In this document: positions 7,917-16,220 of the stretch, piece by piece
Layout: each line of letters opens with the position of its first letter
Numbering within the stretch: position 1 is the stretch's first letter
DNA from: Paenibacillus tundrae
GTDB taxonomy: Bacteria > Bacillota > Bacilli > Paenibacillales > Paenibacillaceae
Length of the DNA stretch: 64,000 nt
Reading direction: 5' to 3'
Assembly: GCF_030812775.1 (NCBI RefSeq)
Contig: NZ_JAUSTI010000022.1
Coordinates: 1 to 64,000 of the forward strand
Notes under the pieces: model-generated
Seen by the model: the letters and a program-made list of their open reading frames with translations, nothing else
What the model was told of the DNA's origin: nothing
Databases searched by the model: none
Translations under genes and position numbers: made by a program

Positions 7917-8593
7917 GCCTCAGCCTCAAATCGATAGCCGGTACCAATCACCGTACGAATACATTTGGCCTCTTCGCCAAGCTTGCTGCGAAGTTTCTTG
8001 ATGTGTGTATCGACCACCCGAGAGTCCCCATCAAAATCATAGCCCCATACGCGGTTCAATATCGCATCACGGGATAACACCAGTCCCTGATTTCGTGTTA
8101 GATAGAGCAACAGTTCATATTCTTTAGGTGCCAATTCAATCTCGACGCCGTTTCGCTCAAGCCTTCTCGCCCAAGGATCCAACGTTACGTGTCCAAATCG
8201 AATGACACTCTGATCTTTACTAACGGCACCTTCGACCCTTTTCATTAATGTCTCTGCACGAGCCACAAGTACACGAGGACTAAACGGTTTGGTTACATAA
8301 TCATCCACGCCAAGCTGGAAACCGTGAATCTTATCATCATCCTCCGATCGCGCAGTCAGCATGATAATAGGTACGGTCGATTGAGATCGAATATGACCAC
8401 AAAGTGTCCATCCATCCATCTCCGGCATCAACACATCCAGAATAACCAAATCCACTTCATGCTGTTCTAACTGTTCAAGTGCCTCGAATCCGTGCTCGGC
8501 TTCTAGGACATTCCACTGTTCTTTTATAAAATAATCGGCCACAATCTCACGAATGCGGCTTTCGTCTTCCACCAGAAGCACTGTTCTGACCAT
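7913..8593 (-). CDS. OmpR/PhoB-family response regulator
   Basis: 226 residues: a receiver domain (1-120) with the acidic pair E10-D11, phosphorylation site D53 (LVILDVLMP), the conserved Thr (MLTA) and Lys (DYVTKPFS), then a winged-helix Trans_reg_C DNA-binding domain ending in GTGYRFEAEA. AAGGAG precedes the ATG. It is the first gene of an operon with its cognate kinase, pssA and dedA. The DNA target is unknown. Confidence 0.93.
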   Translation of the reverse strand: MVRTVLLVEDESRIREIVADYFIKEQWNVLEAEHGFEALEQLEQHEVDLVILDVLMPEMDGWTLCGHIRSQSTVPIIMLTARSEDDDKIHGFQLGVDDYVTKPFSPRVLVARAETLMKRVEGAVSKDQSVIRFGHVTLDPWARRLERNGVEIELAPKEYELLLYLTRNQGLVLSRDAILNRVWGYDFDGDSRVVDTHIKKLRSKLGEEAKCIRTVIGTGYRFEAEA

Positions 8594-8770
8594 GGCCGAC
8601 TCTCCTTTTTAATTTCTGATATTAACATAACGATTCGGTGTGTCGTTCATGTGTCCAACAAAGCATCTAGATGATTAATTTCGGTGATAGCACCTTCTTA
8701 CAGTTTTATATGTGCACTAAGAAATGAACGCCTAATACATACCAAATGTTACTATTTTTAAAAATAACAC

Positions 8771-8817
8771 AAAAAGGTGGCCATCAACGAGCCTTTCACC
8801 GCTCATTGACAACCACC
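8771..8817 (-). terminator. Intrinsic terminator of pdxK
   Basis: On the minus strand GGTGGTTGTCAATGAGC pairs with GCTCGTTGATGGCCACC (few mismatches), followed by TTTTTG. Confidence 0.75.
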
Positions 8818-8866
8818 ATGAAATTAAAGACCTATCGTCTCTGGCATGAATCGCACCTGTCGCGAA

Positions 8867-9679
8867 TTAACGTTGATGCTCCAGGCGGTGTGCCGCATGC
8901 AGTGTCGGGCCAACAAAACGATTCAGTGGGAATCCACCCGCAATCGCTTTAGTAATAAAGGCTTTCCCTTCACAGACAGCCTCTTTCACGGTCAGACCGC
9001 GTGCCAAACCTGCGGTAATCGCTGCAGAGGTTGTGCATCCTGCTCCGTGCGTGTAACCAGAGCCAACAACATCAGCTTCATACCATTCATAGTTTTTACC
9101 GTCATAGAGAAGATCCATCGCTTTACCTGGATTAATTACACCACGATCTTTAATTAGGACATGCTTCGCCCCTTGGTCATGGATGATGGATGCAGCAGCT
9201 TCCATCTGTTCCTTCGAGCGAATTGGGCCACTTTTCGCGAGTTGTGAAGCTTCAAACAAATTCGGAGTAACCAGATCTGCGCCTGGCAACAAGAACTCAA
9301 TCATCGCTTCTGTATTTTCAGGCTGCAACACTTCATCTGTACCTTTGCAGACCATTACCGGATCGATAACAATCTGTGGTAGTCCGCTGCGACGAATATG
9401 TTTAGCCACAAGCTCAATAATGTCTACAGAACCCAGCATGCCCGTCTTCATTGCATCAAATCCGATACCGTCTAGAACCGTACGAAGCTGTGCTTCCACT
9501 ACATTTAATTCAACAGGAAAGACCTGGTGATCCCATGTTTCAGGCTTCATTGCCACAACGGTAGTCAATACGGTCATACCGTACACACCTAGCTCCTGAA
9601 AAGTTTTCAAATCGGCTTGAATTCCTGCACCGCCGCTTGTGTCTGAACCAGCTATTGTCAAAGTTTTTGGAATCGTCAT
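8867..9679 (-). CDS. pdxK: Pyridoxine kinase / hydroxymethylpyrimidine kinase (ThiD-like ribokinase fold)
   Basis: About 270 residues of the ThiD/PdxK ribokinase family, which phosphorylates pyridoxine/pyridoxal or HMP with ATP in the cytosol. Marks: TIAGSDTSGGAGIQADLKT at the N-terminus, MKTGML, VIDPVMVCKGTDEVL, the PNLFEAS segment, and the active-site THGAGCTTSAA near residue 210. The sequence follows the B. subtilis PdxK (formerly ThiD/YwdB) type closely, including the Cys of the GAGC motif. AAGGAG lies 12 bases upstream of ATG 9679, the favoured start; an ATG 21 bases further upstream has no ribosome binding site. No thiamine genes or TPP riboswitch are nearby, which also favours a pyridoxal salvage role. 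Confidence 0.88.
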   Translation of the reverse strand: MTIPKTLTIAGSDTSGGAGIQADLKTFQELGVYGMTVLTTVVAMKPETWDHQVFPVELNVVEAQLRTVLDGIGFDAMKTGMLGSVDIIELVAKHIRRSGLPQIVIDPVMVCKGTDEVLQPENTEAMIEFLLPGADLVTPNLFEASQLAKSGPIRSKEQMEAAASIIHDQGAKHVLIKDRGVINPGKAMDLLYDGKNYEWYEADVVGSGYTHGAGCTTSAAITAGLARGLTVKEAVCEGKAFITKAIAGGFPLNRFVGPTLHAAHRLEHQR

Positions 9680-9785
9680 GGTAGTTGCATTCTCCTTCAT
9701 GTTTCAGTTGACATTATCCTATCCCTTGTACGAGCGGATGTCAATGGCATCTGAAGCCATACCGGGTATGCTTTTGAGCAGGATT

Positions 9786-10493
9786 TTAGTTCACGTCTTT
9801 TGTCTCTAGACGATGCATCGACATGGATGCAATCCATAAACCAATCGCCCCTAAGGTAATAGGGATAATAATAATGGAATTCAGTGAAAGCGAGGATCCG
9901 CTACCACCTGAACAGATAATAAACACTAAAATGATCGAAGAGACCAACGTGGCTGTAACCGACTTTTTACGCATACCGAAATACAATGGAATTAGCGCCA
10001 TAGCCGCAGCAGACAGGGAGCTAATACTATACTTCAATAACAACCTCCATGCTTCATTGGCCGTTAATGCGTCTGTAACAAAAGGATAGTAATGATTCAC
10101 GGTCAATAGGATTGCCCCCATCAATAAATCGGTGAACATGATCATAAAGAAGGTAAACCCAAATATGATAATCAATTTGGCAGCGATAATTTTATGGCGT
10201 TTGATCGGATAGGTGAACATGACGTTCATCGTTTTATTTCGGTACTCTTGGATAATGAACTTGGATAACAGCGCTCCGGCAAATACGATAAAGGTCGCTC
10301 TCGCACATACATCAATGAGCATAAAGGATACCGCATAGTTCGAATAAGCATAATCCTCCGCCCCTCGGTCGAGCGCAGCAATCATGGTCAGGAATCCCAA
10401 AATAACGATGTTAGCAATGCCCGCTGCAATCAGATTTTTAGAAAAGTGGTGTTTCCGCATCTCTAGTTCAATGAGCTTAAGCAACGTCTCCAT
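9786..10493 (-). CDS. ABC-2 type transporter permease (BcrB-like)
   Basis: 235 residues with about six hydrophobic segments (near 20-40, 62-80, 105-128, 150-170, 178-197 and 205-225). Together with the overlapping ATPase gene it should form an export or immunity complex of the bacitracin/lantibiotic-resistance type (BcrAB, LanFE). The start lies 17 bp inside the ATPase gene, so translation is probably coupled. Substrate is unknown. It lies downstream of a two-component system on the same strand, the usual arrangement for antimicrobial peptide response modules. Confidence 0.85.
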   Translation of the reverse strand: METLLKLIELEMRKHHFSKNLIAAGIANIVILGFLTMIAALDRGAEDYAYSNYAVSFMLIDVCARATFIVFAGALLSKFIIQEYRNKTMNVMFTYPIKRHKIIAAKLIIIFGFTFFMIMFTDLLMGAILLTVNHYYPFVTDALTANEAWRLLLKYSISSLSAAAMALIPLYFGMRKKSVTATLVSSIILVFIICSGGSGSSLSLNSIIIIPITLGAIGLWIASMSMHRLETKDVN

Positions 10494-11400
10494 CTCCCTT
10501 CACGAGATTAAGGAAGTGTTCTTCTAATGAATGTGATCGTTTGAAGATGGACTCAATCTGTACACCATGCTCGATTAGCTGGCTGGTTAACTGCGACGGA
10601 ACAAGACCCGTATCATAGATGCGTAACGTCTGCTCATCCATTAACTTGAAGTTTTGGAGTCCAAGCTGATGTTCAATAACATAAGTTGCTTTGCGGATAT
10701 CCACAGCCTGTAACTCGACATACTCGCTGTGAAGACCACGGATACTCTCCATCGACACTTCCTCTACTAATCTCCCGCCGCGAATGACGCCTACTGTATC
10801 AGCAATCTGCTCAATCTCTCCGAGAATATGGCTTGAGATTAATAAAGTGATCCGGTATTCCGTGCTGAGACGTTTGAATAAATCCCGCATTTCCTTAATC
10901 CCCACAGGATCAAGCCCATTGATTGGTTCATCCAGAATGAGCAATTCAGGGGTTGTGATGAGTGCTCGGGCAATACCGAGTCTTTGCTTCATCCCAAGGG
11001 AGAAATCACGAACGGCTTTCTTCCCGGTATCCTTCAGGCCCACTTTTTCTATCATGTCGTTGATTACTTTCTTGTTGTGGAAGCCCATATATTCACAATG
11101 AAGCTCCAAGTTATCTCTAGCCGATAATCTATCGTAGAAAAAGGGGTATTCGATAATACTTCCCATCCGCTTCAACACTTCGTAGGAGGTGGGTGTTAAC
11201 TTTTCTCCGAACAATTCAATCTCGCCGAAGGTTGGCTTCACTAGGTTCGTCAGCATTTTCATGATCGTGGTTTTGCCTGCACCATTCGGCCCTAAGAAAC
11301 CGTAAATTTCCCCTTGTTTAATATTCATATTAACGTCGGACACCACTTCTATACCCTCATATGTCTTGGACACACCTATCGTACGTGCAATATAAGTCAT
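10477..11400 (-). CDS. ABC transporter ATP-binding protein (BcrA-like)
   Basis: 307 residues. Walker A GPNGAGKTT is at 37-45, the signature appears as SLGMKQR near 140, Walker B LLILDEP near 162, and the H-loop as LISSHILGE near 195. The C-terminal 90 residues (ending LEEHFLNLVKG) are typical of the CcmA/BcrA subgroup that pairs with ABC-2 permeases. The gene overlaps the permease downstream. Upstream is a 386-bp gap holding a repeat element (11489-11597), beyond which lies the kinase gene of the neighbouring two-component system; the pair may therefore have its own promoter. Confidence 0.92.
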   Translation of the reverse strand: MTYIARTIGVSKTYEGIEVVSDVNMNIKQGEIYGFLGPNGAGKTTIMKMLTNLVKPTFGEIELFGEKLTPTSYEVLKRMGSIIEYPFFYDRLSARDNLELHCEYMGFHNKKVINDMIEKVGLKDTGKKAVRDFSLGMKQRLGIARALITTPELLILDEPINGLDPVGIKEMRDLFKRLSTEYRITLLISSHILGEIEQIADTVGVIRGGRLVEEVSMESIRGLHSEYVELQAVDIRKATYVIEHQLGLQNFKLMDEQTLRIYDTGLVPSQLTSQLIEHGVQIESIFKRSHSLEEHFLNLVKGDGDVA

Positions 11401-11488
11401 ATCTCTTGTTCTCCTTTACGATACCTTTTGTGGTGCTCAAGAATCTATATAGAATCAACTAAAGAGTGTTACACTTACCACTGCGATG

Positions 11489-11597
11489 ACAGAATAACGT
11501 TCCGATCGCTGTTATCCCCAGATTTTTTTGAATCCCTTCTGCAAAGGGAAAATCCGGGGATAAAGGCGAACGCTTCGCTTCTTCACGTTATTTCTGT
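11489..11597. repeat. Hairpin-forming inverted-repeat element (family C, full copy)
   Basis: Ends are ACAGAATAACGT (11489-11500) and its near-inverse ACGTTATTTCTGT (11585-11597). An inner pair, TTATCCCCAGATTTT and AAAATCCGGGGATAA, makes the whole 109-bp unit a long imperfect hairpin with a second small stem (CCCTTCTGCAAAGGG) at the tip. The right part, from GGCGAACGC to CTCTCCGT, recurs at 25287-25329. The remainder of 11401-11786 shows no gene. Confidence 0.65.
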
Positions 11598-11786
11598 CCT
11601 CTCCGTTCTCGTGTAAAAAAGTTTAGTTGAACATACGCAGCTTCATTCAGCCTTATTGATGAAACTGCTCTAAATGAACACGCACTACCGGGTTCTGATA
11701 TCTGTATTGTAAAGAGAAATGTCTTCTTTTCTATTAATCATTTCTTACAAAAACCTTAATTTTACTTCATTTCAGAAATTATTCTT

Positions 11787-12722
11787 CTAACAAGGTTTTA
11801 AAGAGATCGAAAATACCGTTCTGTGGTGCGGAACACTCCGTAATTCAATGCTGCCTCCCATGCGCTCAACCAGCCTTTTGGTGATGGTGAGACCTAGACC
11901 GCTTCCCTGGTACTGTCGATTACGGGAGTCCTCCAGCGTATACATTCGCTCAAATACACGGCTATGCTCACTTTCCGGAATACCTTTTCCCTGATCCCAT
12001 ATTTCCAGCAACACGCCGTTACTTTTCGTATGATGAAGGGAGAGTCCTAACATTTTGCCGTCAGAGCCGTATTTCATCGCATTGGTTATAAGATTATTCA
12101 GTACACGGTCAAGCGCTTCCTCATTCGCTTGCACGAAAATATCCCCTTCGGGGATATCCAGTTTCACTTCCAAGCCAAGTCCTGTTAACATCTCGTAAAA
12201 GGAAATCATCTTCAGTCGGCATAGCTCACTTAGATTAACCCGAGTCATGGACAGCTCCATATCACCAGACTCCAGCTTCGCCAGATCAAAGAAGGAATGG
12301 ATCAAACGCAGCACCTCCTGGGCTTTATCATGGATTTTGCCGATCATGACCTCTCGTTCTTGCTCCGTCAATGTTGGGCTATGCAGTAGTGTCTCACTAT
12401 ATCCAAGTACAACCGTTAACGGTGTTTTCAGATCATGGGAGATGTTGGACAGCATATTACGCATCTCTTTCTCCTGATTAGCATAACGAGCTCCAGTGCG
12501 GTGGGCGTAATCCAGAACTTGATTAATATCACGAAGAAGCTGCTGGATGGGAGCATCGTTGCTGAACACTAACAATCTCTCATATGTCCCCTGATCCAAT
12601 AGATGTTCCAGTTTAAGGTGAATATAGTTCATCTGCTGGCTACGCTGAGCCAGTTTGATGGCTAAGATTACGACAACGAGTGCCAACCCTCCCGTAGAAA
12701 TGCCCAAAAGGACGAGCATCAT
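11787..12722 (-). CDS. Sensor histidine kinase with a single N-terminal membrane anchor
   Basis: 311 residues. One hydrophobic segment at about 4-24 is followed directly by a cytoplasmic linker, a HisKA domain with H96 (SNISHDLKTP), and a HATPase domain with the N box (NNLITNAMKYG), DQGKG, the F box (VFERMYTLED) and GSGLGLTI. There is no extracytoplasmic sensor loop, so a stimulus must come through the membrane anchor or a partner such as the neighbouring ABC transporter; this resembles intramembrane-sensing kinases of peptide-resistance modules, though those usually have two helices. The start overlaps the response regulator stop by 4 bp. Confidence 0.92.
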   Translation of the reverse strand: MMLVLLGISTGGLALVVVILAIKLAQRSQQMNYIHLKLEHLLDQGTYERLLVFSNDAPIQQLLRDINQVLDYAHRTGARYANQEKEMRNMLSNISHDLKTPLTVVLGYSETLLHSPTLTEQEREVMIGKIHDKAQEVLRLIHSFFDLAKLESGDMELSMTRVNLSELCRLKMISFYEMLTGLGLEVKLDIPEGDIFVQANEEALDRVLNNLITNAMKYGSDGKMLGLSLHHTKSNGVLLEIWDQGKGIPESEHSRVFERMYTLEDSRNRQYQGSGLGLTITKRLVERMGGSIELRSVPHHRTVFSISLKPC

Positions 12723-13444
12723 GTCTGTTCCACCTCCAGCTTATACCCGATTCCCCACAACGTCTTAATATATTGAGGTGCTGAAGGATCCCGTTCAATC
12801 TTCTCGCGCAGACGACGCATATGTACGTTAATAATGTTCTCGTCCCCATAATATTGGTCGTTCCAAACCGCAGCATAAATCTGAGCCTTCGTAAACACTT
12901 TGCCCGGGTGGGTAACTAACAATTTCAAAATACCAAATTCTTTAGAGGTTAATCGAATAGCGACGCCTTCTCGCTCCACTTCATAGGTGTCCATGTTCAT
13001 TACCAACCCACCGAACTCCAGACGTTCATGCTGCACAGGTGCGTTGGGAGTTTCTATAGGCTGTGCCGTATAGTTGGCACGCCTGATGGCTGCTTTAATA
13101 CGGGCAGTCAGTTCAATTAGCGAGAAGGGTTTACTTAGATAATCGTCTGCACCGAATCCAAGCCCTAGCGCCTTGTCTACCTCTCCATCCTTGGCTGATA
13201 GAATGAGTACTGGCACTAAGCTGACCGAACGGATCGTCTGCAACACTTCCATTCCATTTTTGCGAGGTAGCATCAGGTCTAGAATAACCAGATCGTATGC
13301 TTGCTTCGCCTGTTTGAACTGTTCCTCCGCTTCATAACCATCATAGGCATATGAAACGTCATAGCCCTCTTTTTCCAAATAAGGACCTACCATTTCACTA
13401 ATCGAACGATCATCTTCAACAAGCAACAATCGGTGACTTGACAC
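12719..13444 (-). CDS. OmpR-family response regulator
   Basis: About 241 residues from the favoured GTG at 13444, which has GGAGG eight bases upstream; an in-frame ATG at 13468 would add eight residues but lacks such a site. Receiver domain with the acidic VEDD motif, the phosphorylated Asp in VILDLMLPRK (D56 in this numbering), ILSAK and DYLSKPFSL, followed by a winged-helix output domain ending WGIGYKLEVEQT. First gene of the pair with the single-helix kinase; probably controls the downstream BcrAB-like transporter (inference from order and strand). Confidence 0.92.
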   Translation of the reverse strand: MSSHRLLLVEDDRSISEMVGPYLEKEGYDVSYAYDGYEAEEQFKQAKQAYDLVILDLMLPRKNGMEVLQTIRSVSLVPVLILSAKDGEVDKALGLGFGADDYLSKPFSLIELTARIKAAIRRANYTAQPIETPNAPVQHERLEFGGLVMNMDTYEVEREGVAIRLTSKEFGILKLLVTHPGKVFTKAQIYAAVWNDQYYGDENIINVHMRRLREKIERDPSAPQYIKTLWGIGYKLEVEQT

Positions 13445-13552
13445 AACATTCCCCTCCAACATGTTCATTTGTCTTTATTACCTCACATTTTGTTTCAATT
13501 GGCAATGAGAGGATGTCTGGCATTCATACTCTTCTTATCACTGAATTAACAT

Positions 13553-13625
13553 AGAAAAAACCGGCAGAATACCACTTGAATTCAGCATACATTACAACTG
13601 CTGTACCTCAAGGGCATCTACCGGT
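13553..13625 (-). terminator. Probable terminator of degV
   Basis: On the minus strand ACCGGTAGATGCCCTTGA pairs imperfectly with TCAAGTGGTATTCTGCCGGT around a secondary AGC/GCT stem, followed by TTTTTTC. Confidence 0.5.
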
Positions 13626-13703
13626 ATATGAGATTAATTTATAATAGATATCAAGATCTAGACTAGGAACTGATGTTATCTAAAATGTAATCTAGAATGT
13701 TAT

Positions 13704-14546
13704 CTATACGTGCTCATTTCTGAACCAGCATAGACCAATCGTGCCTGCGCCTGCATGAATACCAACCACAGGGATAAAAGGCATAATCTCGGTCTTGAGC
13801 CGTGGTAACAATTCGGATATCTGCTGTTTGATGGTCACCGCTTCATCTGGATTGTTGGCATGCATGATGCATACATGCTTCACTTTCTCCATATCCACTT
13901 TCAGCACATCCAGCATACGTTGCTTCGCACGTTTGAAAGTACGAATTTTCTCATTCACAACAACCTTGCCTTCCTCAAATCGCAGCAGCAGATGAATCTT
14001 CAACAGTTGACTCAAGACAAGCTGTGTTCCGGATACTCGCCCACTACGATGAAGATTCTGAAGGCTGGCCGGAATGAGGTAAAAGGACATATTCTCAATC
14101 ATCTGTTCAATGTTAGCTTTGATCTCGGCTGCACTAGCACCTTGTTTCTGCCACTCCAGACCTTGCAGGATCATCTCCCGGTGAGGGTATGCACCTGCCC
14201 TCGAATCAATTGCAGTCACCTTCACACCTGCTATTTCCGCGGCCTGCATCGATGTGTGTAATGTACCACTAAGCGCAGTGGAACAATGAATGGTTATGAT
14301 CTCATCGTATTGATCCTTCAATGACTCATACAATTCAATGAACTCGCCGATTGGCGGCTGTGAGCTGCTGGCTTTGGATGCTGTCTCCAGCTTTTCATAG
14401 AATAGTTCCGGTGATATATCCTCTGATTCCCGGTAACATTCCTCTCCAAATACAACACGCAGCGGTACAATATAAACATGATTTTGCTCAGCGAAAACAG
14501 GATCCAGTGTACTCGTACTATCGGTGACCCATGCAATTTTCTTCAT
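13704..14546 (-). CDS. DegV family fatty-acid-binding protein
   Basis: 280 residues from ATG 14546, which has AAGGA five bases upstream; the longer reading frame (to 14600) has no ribosome binding site. DegV proteins bind an acyl chain and, as FakB, present it to the kinase FakA for incorporation into phospholipids. Visible marks are the N-terminal DSTSTLD, the SSQPPIGEF loop, the CSTALSGT motif that contacts the carboxylate, and the C-terminal HAGAGTIG. A FakA gene is not in the window. Monocistronic, with a possible terminator downstream. Confidence 0.88.
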   Translation of the reverse strand: MKKIAWVTDSTSTLDPVFAEQNHVYIVPLRVVFGEECYRESEDISPELFYEKLETASKASSSQPPIGEFIELYESLKDQYDEIITIHCSTALSGTLHTSMQAAEIAGVKVTAIDSRAGAYPHREMILQGLEWQKQGASAAEIKANIEQMIENMSFYLIPASLQNLHRSGRVSGTQLVLSQLLKIHLLLRFEEGKVVVNEKIRTFKRAKQRMLDVLKVDMEKVKHVCIMHANNPDEAVTIKQQISELLPRLKTEIMPFIPVVGIHAGAGTIGLCWFRNEHV

Positions 14547-14637
14547 GACATCCTTCTCTCTTGCCGGATTGGTTGTTCTGTATCTCCATTGGTCAGGCAC
14601 ATGCCCGGCTTAATATTTTAAGTTTAAATAGTTTAAG

Positions 14638-14653
14638 TTGTAAACGTTTACGA
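14638..14653. promoter_or_regulatory. Possible cre (CcpA) site
   Basis: TTGTAAACGTTTACGA agrees with the cre consensus WTGNNARCGNWWWCAW except near its last positions and has a perfect GTAAAC/GTTTAC core. It lies about 90 bp upstream of degV (minus) and 240 bp upstream of the peptidase-like gene (plus). Pattern match only. Confidence 0.3.
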
Positions 14654-14839
14654 CATTACTTTCTTAAGTATAAAGGAACAGACAGCCTGTTGTCTTGTGA
14701 CGCACTCTTGAACAGGAGCATAAATGCCGAATTGTGGCAAAAAAATGTCTTCCCTGTGAAGGGATTAATTGGTATTTAACCAGATGAAGTATTTGGTGTA
14801 CTACCCTTTTTGCAAAAGATAACAAAGGAGGCTGTTCAA

Positions 14840-14866
14840 ATGCCGTTACAGACAAGAAGGACATGA
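14840..14866 (+). CDS. Possible 8-residue leader peptide
   Basis: ATG CCG TTA CAG ACA AGA AGG ACA TGA, preceded by a perfect AAAGGAGG with eight bases of spacing, ends 27 bp before the ATG of the aspartoacylase-like gene, which has its own GGAGG. Encoded peptide MPLQTRRT. The strong ribosome binding site with so short a frame is unusual; it could be a leader peptide or the remains of a 5' coding region. Confidence 0.3.
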   Translation: MPLQTRRT

Positions 14867-14893
14867 CGTATTGTAGTAACGGAGGTGAGCCTC

Positions 14894-15571
14894 ATGCTTG
14901 TCAACAAACATATTCTTGCTTCATCGAGCGTACATGCTACCCCCTATTATGTTGTGCGCGGAGTGAACCCTGGTCCGGTCATGCTGATTACCTCGGGAGT
15001 ACACGGTAATGAAACAGCCAGTATGGCTGCAGCGCAGCAGCTCGTCGATGATTGTATCGCAGGACGGCACATCATTCAGCGCGGGCTTCTCGTCATCATT
15101 CCACGGGTGCACCAGCAGGCATATCGGAAGAAAATTAGAGGCAAGCCAGATCTGAATCGCACCTTCCCACGCCGAATTTCAGGCAGAGCTAGGCATCCTC
15201 TGACCTCAGCAGTCTTTCATCTCGCCCGTCAATATCAACCAGATTGGTGGTTAGATCTGCATGAAGCCAATGGCTTATCCCAGCTCAGTTCCCGTGTTCT
15301 TGGACAAACGCTGATTACGAATCCCGGCAGTCGTGCGGTTCCAGCATGTAGACGCATCATTAAACAAATGAATCGTTCCATCGCGAACCAGGACAGACAT
15401 TTCAATCTGAAGCAGCATGAACTGCCTGGGTCAGCACGCACAGCGGGTGCAAGACTTCTACAGGCTCGCACCGTCACTGTGGAGACGTGTTGGAGCTTGA
15501 AGCGTTCCGTGCGGATCAGGTATCAGCGCCAGATTGTGCATCATTTTTTACGGGAAGCGGGTTTTATGTAA
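14894..15571 (+). CDS. Succinylglutamate desuccinylase/aspartoacylase-like zinc metallopeptidase (M14 type)
   Basis: 225 residues of the AstE/AspA branch of zinc carboxypeptidases. Zinc-binding residues are visible as H37-x2-E40 (GVHGNE) and H123 (LDLHEANG); DLNRTFP carries the substrate-binding Asn-Arg pair; the catalytic Glu is probably that of VTVETCW near residue 200. Family members hydrolyse the amide bond of N-acyl amino acids or short peptides. At 225 residues it is shorter than typical AstE (about 320) and lacks the C-terminal beta domain. ATG 14894 has GGAGG eight bases upstream. It is probably cytosolic, since no signal peptide is seen. Confidence 0.8.
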   Translation: MLVNKHILASSSVHATPYYVVRGVNPGPVMLITSGVHGNETASMAAAQQLVDDCIAGRHIIQRGLLVIIPRVHQQAYRKKIRGKPDLNRTFPRRISGRARHPLTSAVFHLARQYQPDWWLDLHEANGLSQLSSRVLGQTLITNPGSRAVPACRRIIKQMNRSIANQDRHFNLKQHELPGSARTAGARLLQARTVTVETCWSLKRSVRIRYQRQIVHHFLREAGFM

Positions 15572-15605
15572 ATGAATAATGCATCATACTGTAATCAAAA
15601 CAAAT

Positions 15606-15644
15606 AGAACCTCTTCTCCGAAAGGTTGGGAAAGGGGTTCTTTT
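15606..15644 (+). terminator. Terminator of the aspartoacylase-like gene
   Basis: AGAACCTCTT pairs with AAGGGGTTCT, followed by TTTTCG. Confidence 0.55.
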
Positions 15645-15668
15645 CGATATATATGTGGTGTATCCTTA

Positions 15669-16094
15669 TCATTCTTGTGGCCTGGGAGAATCTTCTGCTT
15701 CCTCTGAAAGATTGCGGAAAGATCCTATATAAGTATGGATTTCGGATTCTGGCGTTAAGAGCAATGAAGCTAGAAGTGTCTGCATGTCCTTTAGGTTATT
15801 GATATGCTGTTGAATATCCGCAATTCGATTGCGAACCAACACTCTCAGTGTCTCACTGTCCATATCCTCTTGGCTGAGTAAGTGTAACGTTTCTTTTATA
15901 TCTTTCAAGGAGTAACCTAGCGCTTGAGCATCCTTAATAAATTTAATTTTGACCACGTAATCCTCAGAATATCTGCGGTATCCATTCGATGCACGGATCG
16001 GTGCAGGTAGCACCCCGCTATCTTCATAATATCGGAGAGTCGCCATACTTAGTCCGGTACGCTTGGCTAGTTCTCCTCTCGTCATCGTGCTCAT
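15669..16094 (-). CDS. MerR family transcriptional regulator
   Basis: 141 residues from ATG 16094, chosen because GGAGGAAGAG lies just upstream; the frame extends 39 codons further without a ribosome binding site and across the operator. N-terminal winged-helix MerR domain (GELAKRTGLSMATLRYYEDSGVL ... YRRYSEDYV), then the coiled dimerisation helix. It has no cysteine cluster or obvious ligand domain, so the effector is unknown. A perfect palindrome sits in its promoter spacer (16141-16162), indicating autoregulation. It is followed by a terminator-like gap and is transcribed alone. Confidence 0.88.
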   Translation of the reverse strand: MSTMTRGELAKRTGLSMATLRYYEDSGVLPAPIRASNGYRRYSEDYVVKIKFIKDAQALGYSLKDIKETLHLLSQEDMDSETLRVLVRNRIADIQQHINNLKDMQTLLASLLLTPESEIHTYIGSFRNLSEEAEDSPRPQE

Positions 16095-16140
16095 ATCTCT
16101 TCCTCCGTCCTCATCATCGCTGGGCATACCTATAAAATAA

Positions 16141-16162
16141 ACCTTGAAGTATACTTCAAGGT
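16141..16162. promoter_or_regulatory. MerR-type operator in a long promoter spacer
   Basis: A perfect 22-bp palindrome with core CTTGAAGTATACTTCAAG. On the minus strand it lies between TTGACC and a TATTTT/TATAGG -10 region, with a spacer of 19-20 bp as used by MerR activators. It is 47 bp upstream of the MerR start. Its centre AAGTATACTT is shared with the second MerR operator at 59838-59857. Confidence 0.75.
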
Positions 16163-16220
16163 CAAGGTTATTATTTAATTTGTATTCGATATTTAAACTC
16201 GCAAATCCCATTTATGAGGC

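Noticed and set aside
8594-8866. TPP riboswitch linked to the ThiD-like gene
   Set aside because: This region lies downstream of the gene, and the true upstream region (9680-9785) is too short and lacks the THI-box consensus.
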